A stretch of DNA of 64,000 nucleotides. Source: Paenibacillus sp. FJAT-29882 (GTDB taxonomy: Bacteria; Bacillota; Bacilli; Bacillales; DSM-1321). Positions 56,057 to 64,000 of the stretch are shown piece after piece. The notes under the pieces were generated by a model, which worked only from the letters and a program-made list of their open reading frames with translations, was not told the origin of the DNA and searched no databases. The DNA lies in assembly GCF_001510645.1 (NCBI RefSeq), contig NZ_LMVB01000001.1, positions 1,994,981 to 2,058,980 on the forward strand, read 5' to 3'. Numbering within the stretch: position 1 is the stretch's first letter; each line of letters opens with the position of its first letter. The translations under genes and the position numbers were made by a program.

Positions 56057-56785
56057 ATGGGATATTGTTTTATCACTCGAAAAACAGGTCCAAGACAACT
56101 CAATCATGAATATTGTCCAACAAGCCAGCATGATTGTTGTACAACAAACCCAAAATCGTCGATATTTTTAAGTATTAACCCGTCTACACTATGTTCGTCA
56201 AATTCAGGAAATAACACAGGATTTATTTCTGGCCAAGTGTTCATAAATGGGAGTCCTGCTGAAGCAGGGGTGATTGTTAGCCTTTCCGTAAGTAACCCGT
56301 CTCTTGGTATTCTCATCCCCACTGCGACTATTACCAATGCAACTGGGCATTTTACAGCTGTATTTATCGCCACAAACGGTACGGGTACAGTCTCGATTAT
56401 TGCCACGCTGCCAGATTGTCCCGGAACAATCGCCAGCATTCCAATTACCATCACCGACTGTTCTCAACCTACCGCAACTATTAATAACTTCAATGCTGCT
56501 CAAAATCCCATATGTACAGCCGGAACAGGTGGAAACACATCCAATCTTTCGGGTCAAGTGTTCGTAAACGGGAGTCCTGCCGGAGGAGTAACTGTACAAT
56601 TTCAAGTAAATGACAATAATCTTGGTAGCGTCAATCCATCCTCGGTTACAACGGACACAGCGGGAAATTTTAACGCAACATTTATAGCTAATAGCAATAC
56701 AGGTATAGCGAACATTACAGCAACTCTTCCTTCCTATGGAACAAATGCAACTACGTCAATTACCATTAATAACTGTGGTGTTTAG
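56057..56785 (+). CDS. Tandem Ig-like (Big_1-type) repeat protein (242 aa)
   Basis: ATG 56057 follows GAGGTG. After a Cys-rich N-terminal stretch (CPTSQHDCCTTNP), two repeats of about 90 residues follow, roughly at 52-132 and 154-241. They share SGQVFINGSPAEAGVIVSLS / SGQVFVNGSPAGGVTVQFQV, a TAGNFNATFIA-type strand and end ITDC / INNC. This is the invasin-like Ig domain 1 pattern. There is no signal peptide or anchor, so surface location by classical export is unclear. A spore or exosporium role is possible. Confidence 0.65.
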   Translation: MGYCFITRKTGPRQLNHEYCPTSQHDCCTTNPKSSIFLSINPSTLCSSNSGNNTGFISGQVFINGSPAEAGVIVSLSVSNPSLGILIPTATITNATGHFTAVFIATNGTGTVSIIATLPDCPGTIASIPITITDCSQPTATINNFNAAQNPICTAGTGGNTSNLSGQVFVNGSPAGGVTVQFQVNDNNLGSVNPSSVTTDTAGNFNATFIANSNTGIANITATLPSYGTNATTSITINNCGV

Positions 56786-56896
56786 CGAAATAAAGTTTTT
56801 TTATTCAACTTACTGGCGCTTTAGTTTAACAAACGATTATCCAAAAGATGCCCATCTCGATTAAGAGAAGGGACTTTTTCTATGCAAAATATCAAA

Positions 56897-57445
56897 TTAC
56901 TCTTCAGGGGGCTTACCGACATGCGCACTAGCACTAATAAAAATGTCTTCTTCTTTATATAATAAGACGTTAAAATTTCCTGGCTCTTCTGGTTCATACA
57001 AATCATCAAAGACATTCTTTAGAGATTCACTCGTATATTCAATAACTTCCATTTGGGGATTGTCCCGATAGAAATATTCCTTAACCTTTACAGCATCGTT
57101 CGGAATCACCTTTTTCATTTCATTTAATACTTGTTCTTTCGTCCAATTGGCTTTGTCTGTCCTTATTAACATAAAATAAAAACTATTGGCTTTACCCTCC
57201 CAAAAACCTGGTTGTATGTAATCGTTTTTAAAACTTGCCAGGTCGTTATTTCCTGAATTAGGTCCATAATTTTGTTCAAACACTTTTAAGGTGTCACCTA
57301 ACCCACCTTCTGGTGTAATCTGAGTAACTTCTTTCTCATCATTTTCTTTCTGTTCCTCTTTTGGTTGAGTCTCTATTTTATCAGTACATGCCGTAAGACA
57401 CAGTAGAGAAAGTGATACTATACTAATTAGTAATATTTTCTTCAT
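56897..57445 (-). CDS. Lipoprotein (182 aa)
   Basis: I take ATG 57445, seven bases after AGGAGGGG. The signal peptide MKKILLISIVSLSLLCLTAC has a clear lipobox LTAC with Cys20, followed by an acidic linker (DKIETQPKEEQKENDEKEV) and a soluble domain of about 140 residues, which carries FYFMLIRTDKANWTKEQVLN and EDIFISASAHVGKPPEE. No family is named with confidence. It faces the Ig-like gene convergently. A hairpin near 57520-57560 lies upstream. Confidence 0.65.
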   Translation of the reverse strand: MKKILLISIVSLSLLCLTACTDKIETQPKEEQKENDEKEVTQITPEGGLGDTLKVFEQNYGPNSGNNDLASFKNDYIQPGFWEGKANSFYFMLIRTDKANWTKEQVLNEMKKVIPNDAVKVKEYFYRDNPQMEVIEYTSESLKNVFDDLYEPEEPGNFNVLLYKEEDIFISASAHVGKPPEE

Positions 57446-57645
57446 TTTTACACCCCTCCTAACAACTACCATTTATTTTATCATAGTATGTAGTGAAGAA
57501 TTAGGATTTATTTAACAGAAATATCAATGGGGTAAAGCCCCCCTCAATTAAAAGAAGGGCTTTTATTTTACAAAACCTTTACAAGGACTTTTATCCTGTA
57601 CGTCAAATATAAATGGTGTGAGTTTCTAACTATAGGAGGGATTAG

Positions 57646-57921
57646 ATGGGGAATATTGGAGAACGATGGTATGAATTAAAGGAACATAATTGGTGTAATT
57701 ACGTACTTACATTTTGTGATTGGTTTTGATATTACCGCAGAGGAAAAATAAAATTTACTGTCTATGATTTCCGAGATTGTTATAATGCGTCCGCTTCAAA
57801 TGGAAAACTAACTGTTTATCAATGTTTCGGAAGTGCACCAGAACAAGCAAAGGAAATGGCTATTTGGATATTGTTAAATTTTAGCAGTAATAAAAGCAGA
57901 GCCCCTATTCGTATAAAATAA
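57646..57921 (+). pseudogene. Small protein frame with one in-frame TGA
   Basis: From ATG 57646, after AGGAGGG, the frame runs 91 codons and is interrupted only by TGA at codon 28. It reads MGNIGERWYELKEHNWCNYV, then LTFCDWF, stop, YYRRGKIKFTVYDFRDCYNA, then FGSAPEQAKEMAIWILLNFS. Its downstream half looks like a normal small protein. Either it is a single-stop pseudogene or TGA is a mutated Trp codon. Family unknown. Confidence 0.5.
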
Positions 57922-57932
57922 GGACTCTTTGT

Positions 57933-58724
57933 TTACTTCCCTGTGATATAACCTCGATCAATAGCTACGTATACCAACTCTAGAGCTTGAGCGACAGTTA
58001 ATTCTCCCTTAGCTTGCTTTTCACGCCACTCTTTTCCTAGCGCTGGGTCTTTGTTCTCGAAACGTGATAATACTCTCAATACTGCGTTAGCAGCTTCTTG
58101 AGTACTTGGTTTAAATGGTTGACTCATTTCGTCTTCCCCCTTATTAATTGCTGCAGGTATAACGATTTTCTTTGCGCTTAAATTTAAAAACTTAGCGACA
58201 CCTCGTGCATAGGCAGCTGCCATGTCCTTAATAAAACTATTATTCTTTAGCAGATCTGCATCTTTGGAGTCGATATAAGCAATTTCTGTTAAAACAGCTG
58301 GCATATTAGTTTGCCGAACAACAGCAAGATTACCTTGTTTCTTGTCGTCACCATGTGGGCCTAAACCGTATTTCTTAGCAGTTTCAAGGGCTTCCGTATT
58401 TACTAGGCTTTGCAGTTTTATAGAACCAGCACTTGGTTTTGTATAAATATAAGACTCATAGCCTGTACCTCCACCAGCGTTCACATGATTGGAGATAAAT
58501 ACATCTGCCCCATCTTTATTAGCTATATCAGCACGTTCAGATAGTTCTAAAAAAACATCTGTGGACCGTGTAAGTGTCGTGTCATGACCTGTAAAGTTTT
58601 CATCAAGATATTTTTTCATTTCTTTTGAGATATCCAAAACGAGGTTTTTTTCTTGCAGTCCGTTTGCTACCCCACCCGGATCTTTCCCGCCATGTCCTGG
58701 ATCCATTTTGATTATTTTTACCAT
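57933..58724 (-). CDS. N-acetylmuramoyl-L-alanine amidase, phage endolysin type
   Basis: Cleaves the bond between muramic acid and L-Ala of peptidoglycan. I start at ATG 58724, six bases after GAGGTG. The Amidase_3 domain has zinc ligands in MDPGHGGKDPGG and SNHVNAGGGTGY, catalytic Glu in LQEKN and VLTEIAYIDSKD. A C-terminal domain of about 60 residues (EWREKQAKGELTVAQALELV) ends in DRGYITGK and may bind wall. It lies downstream of holin and XhlA-like genes, so the set is a phage lysis cassette. About 79 percent identical to the 2.7-kb remnant over 62 residues. Confidence 0.88.
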   Translation of the reverse strand: MVKIIKMDPGHGGKDPGGVANGLQEKNLVLDISKEMKKYLDENFTGHDTTLTRSTDVFLELSERADIANKDGADVFISNHVNAGGGTGYESYIYTKPSAGSIKLQSLVNTEALETAKKYGLGPHGDDKKQGNLAVVRQTNMPAVLTEIAYIDSKDADLLKNNSFIKDMAAAYARGVAKFLNLSAKKIVIPAAINKGEDEMSQPFKPSTQEAANAVLRVLSRFENKDPALGKEWREKQAKGELTVAQALELVYVAIDRGYITGK

Positions 58725-58779
58725 CGTTATCACCTCATATTTTATTTATATGAATAAAAAATCCATCCGTGTGGACGAC

Positions 58780-58986
58780 CTATTTTTCCTTCTTAAACCA
58801 GCCTGTATGGGTGTTCTTCCAAATCACATACACATTGACGACTAGTGCGGCAAATGCAGAAACAAGAACCACAAAAGCATTAATACTTTGTTCCGTAAAC
58901 CACTCAAATGCAATTCCAACAGTGGACAAGAAAAAAAGAAGGGCTGTAAGGAACCCTCCTAGTAACATAGCTATATCTTTTTTCAT
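58780..58986 (-). CDS. Phage holin
   Basis: A 68-residue protein with two membrane helices (residues 7-26 and 36-56) and a basic tail (WKNTHTGWFKKEK). Size, topology and position between an XhlA-like gene and the amidase fit a phage holin of the SPP1 type. AGGGAGG precedes ATG 58986. It would release the endolysin by making pores in the membrane. Confidence 0.75.
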   Translation of the reverse strand: MKKDIAMLLGGFLTALLFFLSTVGIAFEWFTEQSINAFVVLVSAFAALVVNVYVIWKNTHTGWFKKEK

Positions 58987-59009
58987 CTCAATGACCTCCC
59001 TTTAAAACA

Positions 59010-59261
59010 TTATAAAAAAATAGCGATAGCCCCGCCGATAATACCGGTGCTAATCGCTGTGACAATAGTTGCTGCTATGGTCCTTTTAATCCATGTAGTA
59101 TTCTCGTCAATTTTGTTCAATTTCTCATTCATCGATATTATCTGCTGATCATGACGATCTGATGTTCTTTCTAAGACATTGACCCGATTTTCTAGTAATT
59201 TAATGTCACTCTTAATTTCTGTTATTTCTTTATCATTCGTGTTCAGTGCAGTTCCCTCCAA
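59010..59261 (-). CDS. XhlA-type cell-lysis accessory protein (83 aa)
   Basis: An acidic coiled-coil protein (EIKSDIKLLENRVNVLERTS) with a C-terminal membrane helix (residues 60-82, RTIAATIVTAISTGIIGGAI). This is the layout of XhlA/hemolysin-type phage proteins. Start is TTG 59261; a CTG 15 bases later is closer to GGAGGG and is an alternative. It is 24 bases upstream of the holin gene in the same orientation. Confidence 0.7.
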   Translation of the reverse strand: MEGTALNTNDKEITEIKSDIKLLENRVNVLERTSDRHDQQIISMNEKLNKIDENTTWIKRTIAATIVTAISTGIIGGAIAIFL

Positions 59262-59527
59262 TGACCATCGCCCCCTTTTATACAGACTTTTTTTACAGTA
59301 AAGGTATTATTTAGATTATTCGCTACGCCGGTAATAAATTTTTTATTAACTCCTCCAGTAAGGCTTATTGTTGCATAATTATCCGGCTTACTAATCCATT
59401 TATTAGGAGTTAATTTAATTAAGCCGCTTTCTTTATTATAAACGACCACCTTTTCGTAACTTCCAGAACCAATATTAGGATTTTCTTTTAAATGAAGAGA
59501 CTCGAAAATCTTGGCATAATTAAACAA
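59243..59527 (-). CDS. Phage-like protein fragment (up to 94 aa)
   Basis: The frame ends GGDGHWRELH at 59243 and overlaps the XhlA-like start. It is beta-rich (SYEKVVVYNKESGLIKLTPN, then YATISLTGGVNKKFITGVAN) like tail or baseplate protein ends. No convincing start: TTG 59527 lacks a ribosome binding site, and open frame continues a little upstream, so the 5' part is probably lost. It precedes the lysis genes as tail genes do in prophages. Confidence 0.45.
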   Translation of the reverse strand: MFNYAKIFESLHLKENPNIGSGSYEKVVVYNKESGLIKLTPNKWISKPDNYATISLTGGVNKKFITGVANNLNNTFTVKKVCIKGGDGHWRELH

Positions 59528-59559
59528 GTGGCTATGAAACGTAAAAAAGATATGCTGCA

Positions 59560-60046
59560 GACAGCTAATGCGATAATCATCATCCCTGTGGAAAAACTAC
59601 TGTCGAAAAGTCCTATAAGTGTCCGGCCATTAAAACAACTTCTAATCCCTTAAAACAAAATATAAATCATAATACACGTAATGATATGCCTCATTTTTCT
59701 AATGTGGATAATTCTGTGGATGAACCCTTTGAACAAGCTAATTTTATAGCTCATTGGATTCCAGAAAGATTTTCTAACCTAGCAAGCTTTTTTATCATGA
59801 GGCTAATACTATTCAAGAGTTTTGAAGAATTGTTAAACAGTGTAATAAAGTTGTTAATACCGTTACACAAGCTAGATGCTTCGATGATCACCATGAACTA
59901 AGTATTGCTATCCAGGCATTTAAGGCATTTGTCATGAAAATAAAAAATGGTGTGCGAATCGATAACATATTTGGCTACTTTAACGGAATTGTGAACAAAC
60001 TCATGGACAAGCTATACTTTGATGTTGATTTTATGGGTATTAATTA
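59560..60046 (+). pseudogene. Frameshifted helix-turn-helix/replication-type protein
   Basis: Plus-strand frame pieces read CDNHHPCGKTTVEKSYKCPA, then HWIPERFSNLASFF, shift near 59790 to YHEANTIQEF, then TGA in place of an expected Trp codon, then IQAFKAFVMKIKNGVRIDNI and FGYFNGIVNKLMDKLYFDVD, ending at 60046. This resembles Bacillus helix-turn-helix proteins of mobile elements that share a NGYF/GYFNGIVNKLMDK tail. At least one frameshift and one stop make it non-functional. Confidence 0.5.
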
Positions 60047-60247
60047 ATCTCTGCAAAAGTGCATGGACATCAAGTATAAGTTGTTACTTCGCAAATGGTT
60101 TTTTATGTTCGCAGGTAATGTATGAAAATACTAAAGGAGTTATCTCTAGGTACACACACTCATTTTGTAATATATTTGTAAGATTTATAACACAAAAAAT
60201 AAATATGGTAGATTTATACATACAAAATAGAGTGAGGAGAGAGATAA

Positions 60248-60600
60248 ATGTATAAAGAATTGTTGTTATAGCAACTATGAGCCTTTGTCTTTTTGCATGT
60301 AGTTCAACAGAAAGTAAAGAGGATAGTAACAGCGCAGAAAAAGTAAATGAAATTGAGAAAAATATTGTATCTATTGAAGACGAAAATAAAGAAACTCAAG
60401 AAATAAACAATCCTAACCCGGATGTTCAGGATTTTCAGGAACTAGCTATAAAAGAAGTAGTAACTACAAAAGATGAGAATAAGACAGAGCCAATAAACAA
60501 TGATGACAAAGAGCCGGATACTTATGTCCTTGATGGTCAAACGTATGTAAAATGGATGGATGACCCATATTCTATTGATCATGCCATATATTATTTATTT
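60248..60600 (+). pseudogene. Lipoprotein remnant
   Basis: The frame from about 60266 reads IVVIATMSLCLFACSSTESK, a signal peptide with lipobox LFAC, then an acidic low-complexity region. The ATG after GTGAGGAGAG is one base out of frame; one extra A at 60255-60258 would join it (MYKRIVVIA...). It continues to YVLDGQTYVKWMDDPYS, then merges with the antisense strand of the 60600-60877 gene, so the C-terminus is truncated. Function unknown. Confidence 0.4.
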
Positions 60601-60877
60601 CATATTGATTTGACCCTCTGCAATCTTTTTAACAAGTATGGATGGATAAGAGATTTCTCCCTTGTCGCTCATATACATAATATCAACGGGCATTTTCTCT
60701 TCGTATGAATACATAAACAAACCTTTCATTTTTATTAAGCCGTTCTCCTTGGGAGTACCCGCAGGTCTAAAAACACATATAAAAGTATGGATAATAGCAG
60801 ACGAATCTGCATATGAACTCGCTCTGTTTTTTATTGATTTAACAACATTTTCGTGTGTATGATAGGTAAAATCGCAT
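60600..60877 (-). pseudogene. Hypothetical protein with a one-base frameshift
   Basis: On the minus strand ATG 60877 follows AAAAAGGAG by five bases. One base too many in the TTTT run just after it blocks the frame. Removing one T gives MRFTYHTHENVVKSIKNRAS and then IIHTFICVFRPAGTPKENGL, ending LLKRLQRVKSI at TGA 60600-60602. The result looks like a globular protein of about 90 residues. Family unknown. Confidence 0.45.
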
Positions 60878-60901
60878 CTACTCTCCTTTTTGGGTAGAGA
60901 A

Positions 60902-60923
60902 AAAGGAGCCTATAAAGCTCCTC
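60902..60923 (-). terminator. Terminator after the SLH amidase gene
   Basis: AGGAGC pairs with GCTCCT around a short loop, followed by TTTTTCTC on the minus strand, seven bases beyond the amidase stop. Confidence 0.8.
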
Positions 60924-60929
60924 CTATGT

Positions 60930-62339
60930 TCACTCTACGAGATTATAATACTTCTTAACATCATAGCCATTTCCTTTGTAGTAATCTAATATTCCTAGAA
61001 AAATAGCATCCGCTGCTTTTTGACGCCAAGATGGTGATGCTAATTTTTCATTATCAGAGGCATTACTTATGAAGCCTAACTCCGCAAGCACAGCAGGCAT
61101 GTTCGTTTTTTTAAGAACTAAATATTTATTGGTTTTCACTTTACGATCTCTGAGATTCCAAGCTTCAATTAGTCTTGCTTGAATGGCTTTTGCTAGTTCT
61201 GCACTTTCAGTAATTCTAGTATTAGTCGCAGCAGACTTATAATAATAGGTCTCAGTTCCGTTTGCACTGCTATCGTCAACAGAATTCGCATGAATGCTGA
61301 CGAAAATATCCGCTTTTAAATTATTAGCAAAAGCTGACCGGTTATCTGGAGAGATATAAACATCTTTCTCTCTAGTAAGCTGAACATCAAATGGTGTTTG
61401 TTTTAACAATTGCTTGACCTTTAGAGCAGTATCTAAGACAACCGTTTTTTCATAGAGACCAAAACCAACTGCTCCCGGGTCTGTACCGCCGTGACCTGGA
61501 TCGATGACAATCGTTTTATCCGCCAAAGGTGATGATGCAGGTGGTGCGTCGACTGAAGAACTTACGTATGAACTACTAACAAACCCTTCTTTTGCACCCG
61601 TTTGAATGTATATCCAGTTTCCTACTTTGTGCGCTGATTTCACACTTGCTCCATTAGCAACTGATGCAACCACTGGGTATTTCGTAGTTGGGCCTGATCG
61701 AACATTTAATGAATTTGATGTTACGAATAATTCATTGCTAAAGGTAACTGAAGAATTAACACGCAGTTTGGGATTTATGGCTCTTGCCAAGAAAATAGAA
61801 AAATCCATTCGCGTTAATGAATGATCCGCTCCAAATGAGCCATTCGTCATTCCTTGAGCAATTCCTATGCTCATCAGAGCATTTGCTGCACCCGATAGCG
61901 TACCTCCGAATTCGTAGCCAAATGCTTTACTAATCATGACAGCCATTTCTCCGCGGCTAACAACAGCCGCAGGCCTAAATATGCCACCGCCATAACCCGA
62001 TAAAATCTTCTTATCTACTGCCGATTGTATGTATCCTGATGCAAAGTTACCCGAACCGACATCTTTGAACTCTGTTGGCCTCTGTTGTCCATTTAGTTCC
62101 AGGGCTCTTCCTATCATCGCTGCTGCTTGATCTCTTGTAACTAAATCATTCGGATTGAATCTACCATTCAGTGATCCGCTAACAATATCACCAGTAGCTA
62201 GATAGGTAATTTCATTGTAAGCTCGATGATTTTGAGAGATATCTGTAAACGTATTGGAAGCATGGACTTTTGAACCTCCCAGAGGTATCCAAAGACTAAT
62301 CAACAAAACAATACTGAGAAGCAATTTAGTTTTCTTCAT
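60930..62339 (-). CDS. SLH-domain N-acetylmuramoyl-L-alanine amidase (cell-wall hydrolase)
   Basis: A 469-residue secreted cell-wall amidase. I start at ATG 62339 (MKKTKLLLSIVLLISLWIPL), giving a signal peptide to about residue 27; the longer frame lacks sense. Three SLH-type repeats follow (FTDISQNHRAYNEITYLATG, EFKDVGSGNFASGYIQSAVD, and a third near 150), which bind secondary wall polymer. An SH3-like domain lies near 215-270 (NSLNVRSGPTTKYPVVASVA), then Amidase_3 with VIDPGHGGTDPGAVGFGLYE, SIHANSVDDS and LAELGFISN. It is a host surface enzyme rather than a phage lysin. Confidence 0.9.
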   Translation of the reverse strand: MKKTKLLLSIVLLISLWIPLGGSKVHASNTFTDISQNHRAYNEITYLATGDIVSGSLNGRFNPNDLVTRDQAAAMIGRALELNGQQRPTEFKDVGSGNFASGYIQSAVDKKILSGYGGGIFRPAAVVSRGEMAVMISKAFGYEFGGTLSGAANALMSIGIAQGMTNGSFGADHSLTRMDFSIFLARAINPKLRVNSSVTFSNELFVTSNSLNVRSGPTTKYPVVASVANGASVKSAHKVGNWIYIQTGAKEGFVSSSYVSSSVDAPPASSPLADKTIVIDPGHGGTDPGAVGFGLYEKTVVLDTALKVKQLLKQTPFDVQLTREKDVYISPDNRSAFANNLKADIFVSIHANSVDDSSANGTETYYYKSAATNTRITESAELAKAIQARLIEAWNLRDRKVKTNKYLVLKKTNMPAVLAELGFISNASDNEKLASPSWRQKAADAIFLGILDYYKGNGYDVKKYYNLVE

Positions 62340-62566
62340 CCTACTGTGTGTTCCTCCTTTTATTTTCACTGTCATTTTACCACACAGCTCGACATTTAGA
62401 AACAAAAAATGGTAATTTATCAAAATAGTACTAATGAGAAATGGGCGATATCGGATAATGAGAAAGCTTGTGTAGTAAAGGATTTTTCTCCCGCTCGAAT
62501 AAAGAGAAGAATGGAGCTGTTCTGTTCTCTAATATGCCATCATAAGCCTTCTCTCTTTAATTAGTA

Positions 62567-62854
62567 ACTTTTGGTAGTAATAATGATGGTAATTATATGC
62601 CTAAATCGAGTTTATTTAACTCATTTGTCAGGATATTAAAAAAGTGCGGTCTCCCTTCACTCCCTATCCATTCATTGAGACATACACATGCTGTTTTGCA
62701 GTTAGAAGCCGGTGCAGACATGAAATATATCCAAGAACGGTTAGGCCATGGAAGTATGCAAATAACTTCTGAGGTTTATTCGCACATCAGTAAAAAAATC
62801 GATCAAGACCAAATGAACAAATTCGAAAAACATATGAAAAATGTCCTTGAATAA
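62567..62854 (+). pseudogene. C-terminal fragment of a tyrosine integrase
   Basis: An open frame of about 95 codons reads LPIHSLRHTHAVLQLEAGAD, then YIQERLGHGSMQITSEVYSH. It contains Arg-His of the HxLRHTH motif, the LGHGS motif and catalytic Tyr, the C-terminal half of a phage integrase. The first catalytic Arg and N-terminal domains are missing, and the frame opens after a TAA. It indicates a former prophage or ICE end. Confidence 0.75.
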
Positions 62855-62897
62855 TTTATTTTTTGGAAATTATTGGGCAATTGCTAAATTCACAAAT

Positions 62898-63290
62898 TTA
62901 ACGTTCAATAACTTCTGCTTCTATGATCTTATTGCCTTCAAAGTAAATATCATACACAGGGTATTTCGCTTTCTTATTGGCTAAATCTAAAGACATATTA
63001 TTATACCTAGTAAAAATTCTTACTTGATTTTCTGATCTAGTATATTCATATTGGTATGCGATTTCCGGATCATCTTTAAATACAATCTTCTGATACCAAC
63101 ACCCATTTTTAGAGTCATATGAATCTACAAGTATATCACTATTCTCTTTAGATGCTCCTTGATATTCAATTACTCTTGCTATTCTTTCATTAGCCCGTTT
63201 TTCATAAAGGAAAAAGTTTAGTTTTATTCCTCCCCATACCAGAAAAAAAATTAGAAACATTGAAAATAAAACTATTAGAAACTTTTTCAT
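62898..63290 (-). CDS. Membrane-anchored protein, DUF3139-like (130 aa)
   Basis: A 130-residue protein with one N-terminal helix (residues 4-24, FLIVLFSMFLIFFLVWGGIK), and an exported domain with YQKIVFKDDPEIAYQYEYTR and KKAKYPVYDIYFEGNKIIEA. This suits the Bacillus DUF3139 family of small secreted proteins, function unknown. It is not obviously a phage gene. The start has a weak AAAAGGATG site. Confidence 0.55.
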   Translation of the reverse strand: MKKFLIVLFSMFLIFFLVWGGIKLNFFLYEKRANERIARVIEYQGASKENSDILVDSYDSKNGCWYQKIVFKDDPEIAYQYEYTRSENQVRIFTRYNNMSLDLANKKAKYPVYDIYFEGNKIIEAEVIER

Positions 63291-63489
63291 TCTTTACAAC
63301 ATCCTTTTGGTGTAATTTTACACTTTTAAGTTTAATGTAAAAAATGGATATTGGCAAACCTGTTTTGTTACAAGCCACACATAAAAGAAGACATAAAAAA
63401 TACACCTACTTTTCAGTAGTGCTTGCTGCACTTCTTCTTCCTAATGTATAAGAAAAAACCCCACCAAAAGGCGAGATTGTTTACCTGAA

Positions 63490-63983
63490 TTATGGAAATT
63501 GAGTAACTTCTACCAAAGTCCATGTTTCTGAAACTTCATCATAGGTTGCTTTATACATGCTTACAGAATCATTACTTCTTTTAACACCAAATGAGACACT
63601 GATTTCATCAGAACTTGGTTGAATGTCTACATTAAAATTAAAGCTTTGGAACTTAAAACAATATACCTGGTTATCGTTCAAATAATCCCCATCCTGTGAC
63701 ATGCATCTGTCTTGAATAAGAAACCTTTCCATCTTCGGCAGCCTAGCTACTGCTCTTTCTAATCTTTCACAGTATTCTTTTCTATATCTTTGTTGATCAG
63801 CATTATAGATTGCGATTGAGCCTGTTTGATTAGTAGGACCATGATAACGAACTTTTGAGCTCTCTGTTATAGAAGCTCCCGTTCTTCAACGATTAAGTAT
63901 TTATATAAGCGATATTTCTCCAATTCTGCTTCCACAGCTGATTGTGTAGCTTTTCTATCTAATTCAGGTAATTCAAAGGTCAT
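63490..63983 (-). pseudogene. ArpU-family phage regulator with frameshift and foreign tail
   Basis: From ATG 63983 (GAGGG upstream) the frame reads MTFELPELDRKATQSAVEAE, then LEKYRLYKYLIVEER, then meets an early stop. Adding one G to the GGG run near 63878-63880 continues SITESSKVRYHGPTNQTGSI, then ERLERAVARLPKMERFLIQD and QDGDYLNDNQVYC, the ArpU-type late transcription regulator core. After FKF the sequence (NVDIQPSSDEISVSFGVKRS) does not look like ArpU, so a deletion fused it to another gene. Confidence 0.55.
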
Positions 63984-64000
63984 CGTATCCCTCATTTCTC

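Noticed and set aside
56104..56605. Minus-strand frames opposite the Ig-like protein
   Set aside because: The plus strand has clear tandem repeats; the antisense frames only mirror them.
60662..60862. 66-codon plus-strand frame
   Set aside because: Antisense to the more plausible minus-strand frame that has an AAAAAGGAG start signal.

Overview
The window comes from the chromosome of a low-GC, endospore-forming Firmicute in the Bacillaceae/Planococcaceae sphere. The evidence is genes for small acid-soluble spore proteins (sspN, sspO, sspP, tlp), a Spo0E-type phosphatase, SirA, a Bacillus-type LexA/YneA SOS locus and AT-rich purine-type ribosome binding sites. The genus cannot be fixed from the sequence alone.

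Layout. (1) Positions 1-9.4 kb: accessory DNA of tiny unknown genes, phage-derived fragments (a truncated amidase, a leftover SRAP N-terminus, a frameshifted small phage protein) and a decayed IS3-family element at 3.9-5.0 kb. (2) 9.4-12.5 kb: NAD salvage (nadE, pncB, pncA). (3) 12.8-18.9 kb: a six-gene yng-type operon for leucine/branched short-chain acyl-CoA breakdown (acyl-CoA dehydrogenase, biotin carboxylase, biotinyl carrier, HMG-CoA lyase, enoyl-CoA hydratase, carboxyltransferase). (4) 20.2-51.9 kb: a long block matching the Bacillus subtilis order parC-parE-yneT-plsY-yneR-yneQ-yneP-tlp-sspN-yneN-acnA-sspO-sspP-yneK-ccdC-yneI-ccdA-ynzD-yneF-sirA-tkt-ynzC-yneB-yneA-lexA. Local additions are an NCS2 permease, a double AAA+ ATPase, an FbpB-like peptide, a DUF7010-like membrane protein and sbcDC. 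(5) 52-56 kb: a scar region with a group II intron remnant, two copies of a short palindromic repeat, the 3' tails of glnA and of a UvrX-type polymerase, and small orphan genes. (6) 56-64 kb: a tandem Ig-like repeat protein, lipoproteins and a prophage remnant (endolysin, holin, XhlA-like protein, integrase tail, frameshifted ArpU-type regulator) beside an SLH-domain amidase.

How it works together. The SOS part is well supported: three LexA-type boxes lie between yneA and lexA, each divergent promoter is overlapped by a box, and a further LexA-type dyad overlaps the -35 of a promoter upstream of parE, so topoisomerase IV probably belongs to the damage response here. The spore part combines late spore-core proteins (with sigma-G-like promoters before sspP and sspN) and two sporulation-timing proteins, ynzD (Spo0E type) and sirA. 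Two copies of a structured element, at 28.15 kb (+) and 52.8-52.9 kb (-), look like orphan right ends/omega-RNA-like sequences of IS200/IS605-type TnpB elements without any tnpB in the window. Small indels and stop codons cluster in the two accessory flanks, while the 9.4-52 kb core is intact, which argues for real gene decay rather than sequencing error. No tRNA, rRNA or CRISPR array was seen.
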